Shown here piece after piece: positions 1 through 5,148 of a stretch of 5,879 nucleotides of DNA. The first letter of the stretch is position 1; every line of letters begins with the position of its first letter. Source of the DNA: Acidimicrobiia bacterium. GTDB lineage: Bacteria; Actinomycetota; Acidimicrobiia; Spongiisociales; UBA5794. Where the stretch lies: positions 1 to 5,879 of the forward strand of contig JAOZMA010000152.1 in assembly GCA_029934555.1 (NCBI GenBank), in the 5' to 3' direction. The notes under the pieces are model-generated. The model was not told the origin of the DNA. It did no database searches and saw only the letters and a program-made list of their open reading frames with translations. The position numbers were made by a program, and so were the translations under genes.

Positions 1-524
1 ACCAGGCCCATCGCTTGCATGAAGGCGTAGGCCGTTGTGGGTCCGACGAACGAGAAACCACGGCGTTTCAGATCCTTCGCCAGAGCTACAGACTCGGGGG
101 TCGTGGCATCCCAGGTCGGTGGGCACGGGTCCGGTTCGAACGACCAGATGAGGGCACCCAGCGAACCGAACTCGTCGATGACCTCGATCGAGCGCTGAGC
201 GTTGTTAATCGTTGACCTGATCTTTCCCTGGTGTCGCACGATGCCGGCGTCGTTGAGCATCCGGGATACGTCGTCCTCCCCGAAGAGTGCCACCTGTTGG
301 ATGTCGAACCCGGCAAACGCTTCCCGGAACGCCGGCCGTTTCCGGAGGATCGTGATCCACGAGAGCCCGGACTGGAAACCCTCGAGACTCAGCTTCTCGA
401 ACAGGCGATGATCATCATCGACCGGACGACCCCACTCCTCGTCGTGATAGGCCACGTAGTCGGGTGTCCCGTTTCCCCAGCTACATCGAGCCACGCCGTC
501 ACTGCCTGTGCCGATCTGATCCAT
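1..524 (-). CDS. tag: DNA-3-methyladenine glycosylase I (Tag), 3' end cut by window edge
   Basis: Base-excision repair enzyme that removes 3-methyladenine from alkylated DNA in the cytoplasm. The 174 complete codons read from ATG at 524 match the family throughout: a Cys-x-Trp near the N-terminus (C14, first zinc ligand), YHDEEWG at 26-32 (H27, second zinc ligand), LEGFQSGLSWITILRKR at 47-63 with E48 and W56 equivalent to E. coli Glu38 and Trp46 of the base pocket, then a helix-hairpin-helix-like stretch NDAGIVRHQGKI, and KRRGFSFVGPTTAYAFMQA near the left edge. The C-terminal His/Cys zinc ligands would lie beyond position 1. The gene begins 11 bp after the stop of the DAHP-synthase-like fusion, so it is probably co-transcribed with it. 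No strong ribosome site precedes the ATG; an in-frame GTG two codons upstream (530-528) is an alternative start. Family assignment is firm; the functional link to the upstream gene is unclear. Confidence 0.93.
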   Translation of the reverse strand, partial: MDQIGTGSDGVARCSWGNGTPDYVAYHDEEWGRPVDDDHRLFEKLSLEGFQSGLSWITILRKRPAFREAFAGFDIQQVALFGEDDVSRMLNDAGIVRHQGKIRSTINNAQRSIEVIDEFGSLGALIWSFEPDPCPPTWDATTPESVALAKDLKRRGFSFVGPTTAYAFMQAMGL

Positions 525-535
525 GGACACCGACG

Positions 536-1615
536 CTACCCGACGTCGGGCTCCTCTTCTAGCCCGAGTGCTCGTCGTTGGGCGGCACGGCTGTGACGAA
601 GGACCACTTCGACTAGCTCCTGGGCATAGTCGGGGTCCATGCCACCGTCCTCCGCCTCTTCGCGCATCTCTGCGATCAGCTCCGCTTCTCTCTCCGGAGA
701 TCTCATCGCAAGGTCTCGCTGCGCCTTGAGCCGACCGATATCGACCGAATTCCGCAAGCGTCTGCTCAGCAGTCGGATCACCTGACGGTCGATGCGGTCG
801 ATCTCGTCACGCATCGACGGGATGCCGAGAGCATCCATGAGTCTCGTGAAGCACTCCGGGTCGAGATGGGACCCGTTTCCGGCAAGAGCGTTGGCAGGAT
901 CGGGGTGGAACGGAACGACCAGCCCATCGGCACCAGCGCTCCGTGCTGCAAGTGCCAGGGGCCGGACGAGCTCCGGATGACCGGCAGCCGACGACGGATC
1001 CACGATCACAGGAAGATGTGACATCCGCTGCACGGTCGGAATCGCTGTGATGTCGATCGTATCAGATGTCCGCGGATCGAAGCCCCTGCTCCCTCGTTCA
1101 CAGAGGATCAACTCGCTGTTGCCGGCATCGAGCACGTACTCAGCGGCCAGGAGCAACTCGTCGATCGTTGCCGACGGTCCCCGGTGGAGGATGACCGGCC
1201 GATCGGCCTCGCCCACGGCACGGAGAAGCACGAAGTTCTGCATGTTGTCCGGACCGACCTCGATCACGTCGACGTGTGCTGCGGCGAGTTCGACATGGTC
1301 CGGTTCGAGCACCTCGGTGCTTACCGGCATCCTTGTCTCTCGTCCTGCGTGCTCCAGCATCCAGAGCGCATCAGGACCGAGGCCCCGGTACTGATAGGGA
1401 GATGAGCCCGCCAGGAACGTGCCGGCCCGCAGGATCGATCCTCCGTTATCCGCCACGATACGAGCGGCGGCCAGGATCTGTTCCTTGCTCTCGACGGCGA
1501 CGGGTCCGGCCACGACCGGGTATGAGCCGTCGCCGAACTTGACGGCCCTGACAGAGACGATCGTCGTCTCGATGCCTGGGCGTCGATGGCTCTTGAGGAT
1601 GGGTTTTTCTGACAT
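536..1615 (-). CDS. DAHP synthase-like (type I-beta) domain fused to C-terminal AroQ chorismate mutase; DAHP synthase site degenerate
   Basis: 359 residues. Residues 18-265 follow the type I-beta DAHP synthase barrel (AGPVAVES 36-43, SSPYQYRGLG 71-80, VGPDNMQNF 120-128, ILHRG 142-146, LCERGSRGF 171-179, LPVIVDPSS 201-209, GADGLVVPFHPDP 228-240). Residues 267-346 are an AroQ chorismate mutase, which converts chorismate to prephenate for Phe/Tyr. By eye against E. coli AroG, the metal ligands are replaced (Cys61 by V39, His268 by S209, Glu302 by P235, Asp326 by G246), as are Lys97 (L68), Arg165 (D123) and Lys186 (H144); R63 and R177 remain. Against E. coli chorismate mutase an ungapped alignment keeps Arg11, Arg28, Lys39, Arg51, Glu52 and Gln88 as R269, R286, K297, R309, E310 and Q346; Asp48 becomes S306. 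The reading frame is intact, so this is not an ordinary decayed gene. I infer a working mutase on a non-catalytic or repurposed barrel. Automated pipelines would likely call it bifunctional. GGAGG lies 4 nt before the ATG, and tag follows 11 bp downstream. Confidence 0.88.
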   Translation of the reverse strand: MSEKPILKSHRRPGIETTIVSVRAVKFGDGSYPVVAGPVAVESKEQILAAARIVADNGGSILRAGTFLAGSSPYQYRGLGPDALWMLEHAGRETRMPVSTEVLEPDHVELAAAHVDVIEVGPDNMQNFVLLRAVGEADRPVILHRGPSATIDELLLAAEYVLDAGNSELILCERGSRGFDPRTSDTIDITAIPTVQRMSHLPVIVDPSSAAGHPELVRPLALAARSAGADGLVVPFHPDPANALAGNGSHLDPECFTRLMDALGIPSMRDEIDRIDRQVIRLLSRRLRNSVDIGRLKAQRDLAMRSPEREAELIAEMREEAEDGGMDPDYAQELVEVVLRHSRAAQRRALGLEEEPDVG

Positions 1616-1618
1616 GAT

Positions 1619-1624
1619 TCCTCC
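1619..1624 (-). promoter_or_regulatory. Shine-Dalgarno of the chorismate mutase fusion, inside a small hairpin
   Basis: The minus strand reads GGAGGA, with the GGAGG core ending four bases before the ATG at 1615. This is the clearest ribosome site in the window and supports that start. The GGAGG can pair with CCTCC just upstream (1633-1629) across a GAAT loop, so the site may be partly hidden in the mRNA. Confidence 0.65.
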
Positions 1625-1673
1625 ATTCGGAGGGCTCCGGATACCACAAGACCCGGAGCCTTGGCTCCGGGTC
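1620..1673 (-). promoter_or_regulatory. Candidate structured 5' leader (attenuator-like) of the chorismate mutase fusion
   Basis: Read in the mRNA direction there are four segments. A (1673-1663) is GACCCGGAGCC. After AA, B (1660-1650) is GGCTCCGGGTC, a perfect 11-bp complement of A. Nine bases later C (1640-1633) is CCGGAGCC, an 8-base copy of part of A that can also pair with B. Finally a 5-bp CCTCC/GGAGG hairpin (1633-1620) covers the Shine-Dalgarno. A:B is the strongest fold; B:C could form only if A were occupied. The bases after A:B (TTGTGGTAT) are not a good U-tract, so a classical terminator is not shown. The DNA just upstream is CA-rich on this strand and probably unstructured. The layout resembles an amino-acid attenuator, which would suit this pathway, but I found no leader peptide rich in Phe, Tyr or Trp codons. 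Confidence 0.45.
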
Positions 1674-1724
1674 GTCGTGGGGGTGTGTTGGTGTGTGTTG
1701 CCGCTACCGCCGTATCACGTCGAT

Positions 1725-1741
1725 CCGGGCACAAGGCCCGG
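1725..1741. repeat. 6-bp stem, 5-nt loop hairpin
   Basis: CCGGGC and GCCCGG flank a 5-base loop in the middle of the intergenic region. Neither strand has a T-run right after the stem, so a terminator role is possible but not shown. It lies between the AT-rich patch and the larger leader hairpin, so on the minus strand it could be part of the same leader transcript. Confidence 0.4.
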
Positions 1742-1823
1742 TAAACAGATACGTAAATCGATAGCTAGCGGTCACGAAGAGGAGGGTAACGGTTCACAGA
1801 CCACCAGTAAAGCGCGCTTCTCG

Positions 1824-1874
1824 GTTCTTGCGTAGATAGTGGCGGCGGCGGGCTTCCGATACTTACGCAAGAAC
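1824..1874 (-). terminator. 11-bp inverted repeat overlapping the kinase stop codon; possible end-of-operon hairpin
   Basis: GTTCTTGCGTA at 1824-1834 and its exact reverse complement at 1864-1874 flank a 29-nt GC-rich loop. The right arm contains the last codons and most of the stop codon of the kinase gene, so the hairpin would form at the 3' end of the ctaA-ctaB-kinase transcript. No U-tract follows. It is best read as a candidate terminator or 3'-end stabiliser; the perfect 11-bp match is directly visible, the function is inferred. Confidence 0.4.
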
Positions 1875-2903
1875 GGTGAGAGCGGCGTGTGCGAGGATCG
1901 GCGCTGCGGGCTCGAATCGGGCGAACCGATCATCCTCCGTCTGCCCTGATGCGTACCGGGAGTAGATCTGCTCGATAATCACGGCGACACGGAAGAGAGC
2001 GAGACCTTCGTAGTACGGGGCTCGGTGGACATCGAATCCTGTGGCTTCTGCATATCGGTCGGCAACCTCGCGCTTGCCCATCACCGGGGCCAGAGGAACG
2101 CCGTAGCCGGCCAGCACACCGTACGACGGTGCGTCCGGATCAACCCAGTACGCCATCAACGTGCCCAGGTCAACGAGCGGATCACCCCGGGTCGCCATAT
2201 CCCAGTCGAACACGGCCACGAGGGAACCGGCCGCATCGACCATCGTGTTGTCGAGCTTGTAGTCGTTGTGGAGCAGAACGGTCGCCTGGGGTTCCGGGAT
2301 CGTCGTCGAAAGGATCTCCGCTGCACGATCCATGTCGGTCACCTCCCGTGTCTTCGCCGCGTCCCAGCGGCGCAACCAACCATCCACCTGTCTCGAGACG
2401 AACCCGTCGGGTCGACCCAGATCACCGAGTCCCACTCCGTCGGGATCGACCTGATGAAGGGCGGAGAGACCATCGACAACGTTCTCCGTCACAAGCCTCT
2501 GGATCCCCTCATCGGCACCGATCTCAGCGGGCCAGTTCAATCGAACGACAAGGCCTTCCCTGCGTTCCATCACGAAGAACGGCTTCCCCATGATCTCGGG
2601 ATCGTCGCAGTAGTGATACGTCCTCGGGGCGGGCGGATACGCCTCCCAGAGTCGAGACAAGACTCCGTACTCCCGCTCCATGTCGTGCCCACCCTTGGCC
2701 ACCGAGCCGAGGGGCGCGCGACGCAGCACCAACTCGATGTCCTCGGTGCGGGCGAGATACGTGAGGTTCGCCGCTCCGCCGGGGAACTGGAGAAACTCGA
2801 TGGGGCCGGAACCGACGATGTCGCCAATGTGCTCTCTGAGGTACCCGGCAACGCGTTCCTCATCGAACCGTTCGTCAGTACGGATCGGAGCCGTATCGCT
2901 CAC
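1863..2903 (-). CDS. APH-like phosphotransferase family protein (ACAD10/11-type kinase)
   Basis: 346-residue soluble protein with the aminoglycoside/choline-kinase fold. Visible landmarks are a glycine-rich nucleotide loop with FPGGAANLTYLAR (40-52), LVLRRAP (58-64) in the beta strand that usually holds the ATP-anchoring basic residue, the hinge FFVMERREG (109-117), the catalytic loop LHNDYKLDNTMVD (211-223) with D214 as base and N219 as metal ligand, and FDWDMATRGDPLVDLG (232-247) with D233 as the Mg ligand. This looks like a complete, active kinase. The pattern matches the group related to the kinase domain of human ACAD10/11, which phosphorylates 4-hydroxyacyl-CoA, rather than antibiotic-resistance enzymes; the substrate here cannot be read from sequence. 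The GTG start overlaps the ctaB stop as GTGA, with GGGGTG about 9 nt upstream, so translation is probably coupled to ctaB. It has no known role in heme A synthesis and may simply share the operon. Confidence 0.85.
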   Translation of the reverse strand: MSDTAPIRTDERFDEERVAGYLREHIGDIVGSGPIEFLQFPGGAANLTYLARTEDIELVLRRAPLGSVAKGGHDMEREYGVLSRLWEAYPPAPRTYHYCDDPEIMGKPFFVMERREGLVVRLNWPAEIGADEGIQRLVTENVVDGLSALHQVDPDGVGLGDLGRPDGFVSRQVDGWLRRWDAAKTREVTDMDRAAEILSTTIPEPQATVLLHNDYKLDNTMVDAAGSLVAVFDWDMATRGDPLVDLGTLMAYWVDPDAPSYGVLAGYGVPLAPVMGKREVADRYAEATGFDVHRAPYYEGLALFRVAVIIEQIYSRYASGQTEDDRFARFEPAAPILAHAALTVLA

Positions 2904-4003
2904 GCAACAGCACCCCAGACCACGATCACCAGGGCGAGGACGCCGGCGAACGGCAGCAGCACCTCGATGATGTCTCTCGTACGGCCGACAAGCCTCCGCT
3001 CAGGATGCGTGCCCAACTCACGTGCAGCGATCGTCGCCATGCCCCCGATCGCGAGGATCGATCCAACGACCAGCACCGCTTTGTCGATTCCAGCCGACAC
3101 GCCGAAGTCACCGAGAACCAGGACGTCGACCGCTATCGCCAGGAACACGCCGGCCAGGTACCCGTTCGTGGCCGTGAAGAACTTCATCGCTCTGTCCTGG
3201 TCGGAGCGGAGACGATTCGCACCCGTGATCAGCCATGTACCGAGCACCACAACAGAAGCGAGGTATATCCACCCGATCCACGGGATGAGCAGAAGCGAAA
3301 TACCGACGGTCACGAAGCTGTGGAACAGGATGTGATCGGCCGTCATCTTGACGCCGACGACACCGGGGAGCATCGGCACGCCGGCCGCCTGATAGTCCTC
3401 GTTGTAGCGAATGGCGAGCGCCCAGAAGTGAGCGGGAGTCCAGAAGAACACGATGGCGAAGAGGACCCACGTCGGCACCGCCAGCGAACCCGTGACCGCT
3501 GCCCAGCCAACGAGCGGAGGGACCGCACCGGCCGCACCGCCGATCACGATGTTCTGCGTGGTGGATCGCTTGAGCAGCATCGTGTAGACGAACACGTAGA
3601 AGAGAAGGCCGACCGTGGAGAGCGAGGCGGCCAGGAGGTTCGTGGTCGCCAGCAGCCATACGAAGCCGAGCACGCCGAGCGCTACCCCGAAACCCACGGC
3701 TGCACCGTGGCTCATTCGCTCGGTTGGCAGCGGCCGCCCCCGTGTCCGGTTCATCAATCGATCCAGGTCGGCGTCCATCACCTGATTGATGACGTTCGCA
3801 CCTGCGGCAGACAGCGTTCCGCCGATGAGAGTCGCGACGACGAGCCACCAACCCGGCCACCCCCGGGCGGCGAGGACCATCGCCGGCAGCGTGGTGACGA
3901 GCAGCAGCTCGATGATGCGCGGCTTTGTGAGTCGCACGTAGTCGAGGAACGTCGCCCCTCCCTCCGGCCGCTGTGGGTCCGTAATCCGGACGGACTCGTT
4001 CAC
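2900..4003 (-). CDS. ctaB: Protoheme IX farnesyltransferase (heme o synthase) with C-terminal extension
   Basis: Membrane UbiA-type prenyltransferase that attaches a farnesyl group to heme b, giving heme o, the substrate of CtaA. Hallmarks are DYVRLTKPRIIELLL (21-35), the first Asp-rich motif NQVMDADLDRLMNRTRGRP (73-91; D77, D81 and the R86-T-R-x-R-P basic stretch), YTMLLKRSTTQN (140-151), GGAAGAVPPLVGW (155-167), WTPAHFWALAIRYNEDYQAAGVPMLP (starting at 188), and nine hydrophobic segments ending near residue 297. The usual family length is about 290-310; this protein has 367 residues. Residues 298-367 add two more hydrophobic stretches (about 308-328 and 345-366) separated by a basic loop (HPERRLVGRTRD). 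The GTG start overlaps the ctaA stop as GTGA. An ATG-free start and no strong Shine-Dalgarno fit translational coupling to ctaA. Function is firm; the role of the extension is unknown. Confidence 0.95.
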   Translation of the reverse strand: MNESVRITDPQRPEGGATFLDYVRLTKPRIIELLLVTTLPAMVLAARGWPGWWLVVATLIGGTLSAAGANVINQVMDADLDRLMNRTRGRPLPTERMSHGAAVGFGVALGVLGFVWLLATTNLLAASLSTVGLLFYVFVYTMLLKRSTTQNIVIGGAAGAVPPLVGWAAVTGSLAVPTWVLFAIVFFWTPAHFWALAIRYNEDYQAAGVPMLPGVVGVKMTADHILFHSFVTVGISLLLIPWIGWIYLASVVVLGTWLITGANRLRSDQDRAMKFFTATNGYLAGVFLAIAVDVLVLGDFGVSAGIDKAVLVVGSILAIGGMATIAARELGTHPERRLVGRTRDIIEVLLPFAGVLALVIVVWGAVA

Positions 4004-4968
4004 GCAGTCCGCTCGGCGAGGAGTTCAGCAGCAGTCCGTTCACCGAGCAATGAGACGCCGAATATCAGATAGACGATCCAGATCGTGTCGGCGATCGCGA
4101 GATGGATCACCTGGGTCTCAAGCGGAGCGGCAAGCAGAACATTGACAAGGCCAACGACGAGTTGGAGGACGATCAGTGCTCCAACGGCGGTCCCGAGATG
4201 CTTCGTTCGATCGGTCGCCGTCGCACCGAGACGCATCACGAGGTACGCCACGCCGAAACCGATAGCGATGGCGACGAGTGGATGGAGAACCCGAACCTGG
4301 AGCAACCACGGAGCGTCGCCGGAAAGCTCGTCCGTCACACCCGAGAGAAAGCTCTCTGCCGGGTAGAGCGAGTCGGCAAGAGCATTCAGCGCCCCGATCG
4401 CTCCGATGAGTAAGAGGCCAACAGCTCCGAGAATGAGGCTTCGTTTCGAACGCGCGTCGATCGGTTTCGTCGGACCCGGATTGCCCGAGGACCACCACGC
4501 CGTGAGCGTCAACGCCCCCACAAGGATGTAGGTGTTGAGGAGATGAATCGGCACAACGATCATCCGGCCGATCGACGCGTCCTGGTCGACCCAACCGAAG
4601 ACGATCAGCAGAGCGCCGAGGAGAGACTCAAAGAGCAGAAGGGCCAGCGAGAACGCGGCCGCAGTTCGTACCCGGTTGCCCTTCTCGTACAGACGGACAG
4701 CGAAGACGAACAGAGCGATAACGCCGAAGACTGCCAGGGCGCTGGTGATCCTGTGACCGAACTCGATCATCGTCTCGACTCCCGGATTCGCCGGGATGAG
4801 CCGATCGGTGCACATAGGCCACGACTCCCCGCAACCATCTCCTGAGCCGGTCGCCCGTACGATCGCGCCACCGAGAACCACGCCCACGTTGAAGATGAGC
4901 ACCGACCACGCGAGTACCCGATACTTCCGGCGACTGGGGGTCAGGGACTCCTTCACGGGCCGGAGCAT
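4000..4968 (-). CDS. ctaA: Heme A synthase (CtaA/Cox15 family)
   Basis: Integral membrane oxygenase that converts heme o to heme A for aa3-type cytochrome oxidase. 322 residues, about eight membrane helices (near 17-37, 70-92, 102-126, 136-159, 177-197, 228-246, 259-281, 287-309). It is an internal duplication of two four-helix halves, each supplying two heme-ligand histidines: H72 (in IEFGHR) and H142 (in PIHLLNT) in the first half, H229 and H289 in the second. E69 matches the conserved acidic residue before the first His. The first extracytoplasmic loop holds the ATGSGDGCGESWPMC motif with the redox cysteine pair C46/C53. All key residues are present, so it should be active. It is first in the operon; ctaB overlaps it by 4 nt. 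ATG at 4968 is the start chosen because the N-terminal arm then ends in the basic RRKYR before helix 1; a GTG four codons later is a weaker option. Confidence 0.95.
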   Translation of the reverse strand: MLRPVKESLTPSRRKYRVLAWSVLIFNVGVVLGGAIVRATGSGDGCGESWPMCTDRLIPANPGVETMIEFGHRITSALAVFGVIALFVFAVRLYEKGNRVRTAAAFSLALLLFESLLGALLIVFGWVDQDASIGRMIVVPIHLLNTYILVGALTLTAWWSSGNPGPTKPIDARSKRSLILGAVGLLLIGAIGALNALADSLYPAESFLSGVTDELSGDAPWLLQVRVLHPLVAIAIGFGVAYLVMRLGATATDRTKHLGTAVGALIVLQLVVGLVNVLLAAPLETQVIHLAIADTIWIVYLIFGVSLLGERTAAELLAERTA

Positions 4969-4992
4969 ACCGATGCCCCGACGGACACCCCA

Positions 4993-5021
4993 ATGCGATT
5001 CTGCGATCCTGTGCGTGTCAC
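4993..5021 (-). promoter_or_regulatory. Possible promoter of the ctaA-ctaB-kinase operon
   Basis: On the minus strand GTGACA (5021-5016) is a five-of-six match to a sigma70-type -35, and 17 nt later TCGCAT (4998-4993) is a weak -10, matching three of six bases. It would give a leader of about 15-20 nt before the ctaA ATG. The placement in the 71-bp divergent gap is reasonable, but the -10 is poor. Confidence 0.25.
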
Positions 5022-5027
5022 ATGGGG

Positions 5028-5033
5028 TACGAT
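5028..5033 (+). promoter_or_regulatory. Candidate -10 element (TACGAT) for a leaderless transcript
   Basis: TACGAT fits the TANNNT pattern common in high-GC Gram-positive bacteria. It ends seven bases before the ATG at 5040, so transcription would begin at or next to the start codon. That agrees with the lack of a usable Shine-Dalgarno before this ATG. No clear -35 is visible. Confidence 0.4.
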
Positions 5034-5039
5034 TCGACC

Positions 5040-5147
5040 ATGAAGAAACTCATCATTGGACTCTTGATCCTGGCCGCCGCTGCCGGTCTCGGCATCATCG
5101 CATACCGCACGATGACGGTCGAAGTCCCTATCGAAGATCAGAACTGA
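5040..5147 (+). CDS. Small single-pass membrane protein, unknown function
   Basis: A 35-codon ORF beginning MKKLIIGLLILAAAAG. It has a two-lysine N-terminus, one hydrophobic helix (about 4-21), then a short acidic tail (VEVPIEDQN) that would lie outside the membrane or, if cleaved, be a tiny secreted peptide. It resembles in general form the small MKK-hydrophobic proteins often seen in actinobacteria, but I do not recognise the family. It diverges from ctaA, and its TGA is followed one base later by the first plausible codon of the MenH-like hydrolase, so the two are probably one transcript with coupled translation. An in-frame ATG six codons upstream (5022) is an alternative start; ATG 5040 is preferred because it gives the standard Lys-Lys start and sits correctly for the TACGAT -10. 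The hydrophobic pattern supports real coding, but the ORF is short and could instead act as a leader peptide for the downstream gene. Confidence 0.55.
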   Translation: MKKLIIGLLILAAAAGLGIIAYRTMTVEVPIEDQN

Positions 5148-5148
5148 C

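Larger units (their letters stand above)
1616..1862. other. 247-bp intergenic region between the heme operon and the chorismate mutase operon
   Basis: Non-coding as far as I can see. It contains the leader hairpins of the downstream fusion gene, a 6-bp hairpin CCGGGC-5 nt-GCCCGG (1725-1741), a GT-rich tract (CA-rich on the minus strand, 1677-1700), a relatively AT-rich patch (1741-1763) that is the likeliest place for a promoter of the fusion gene, a 10-base palindrome AAGCGCGCTT (1810-1819), and one arm of a long inverted repeat. I could not pick a convincing -35/-10 pair. Confidence 0.6.

Noticed and set aside
536..1615. Calling the DAHP synthase/chorismate mutase fusion a decayed pseudogene
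   Set aside because: The frame is intact over 359 codons, the ribosome site is strong, and the chorismate mutase residues are conserved, which is not the pattern of general decay.
1446..1649. Frame containing Trp-Tyr and Trp codons between the leader hairpin and the fusion gene start
   Set aside because: It begins after the 11-bp hairpin, starts with TTG without a ribosome site, and continues far into the fusion gene as an out-of-frame shadow.
1683..1700. GT-rich tract as a microsatellite or recombination site
   Set aside because: It is short and imperfect; in the mRNA it is a CA-rich, probably unstructured stretch in the leader.
1765..1797. 10-residue GTG-initiated leader peptide (one Tyr) on the minus strand upstream of the chorismate mutase fusion
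   Set aside because: Only one aromatic codon, about 90 bases before the main hairpin and with a weak ribosome site, so it does not fit a classical attenuator peptide.
2025..3335. 436-codon open frame on the plus strand
   Set aside because: It lies opposite the kinase and ctaB and across their junction, shows no family motif, and is of the low-complexity Arg/Pro/Ser/Thr kind expected from the complement of GC-rich genes.
3005..4072. 355-codon open frame on the plus strand
   Set aside because: It is antisense to ctaB and the end of ctaA, is extremely rich in charged residues with no recognisable domain, and is explained as the complement of membrane-helix codons.
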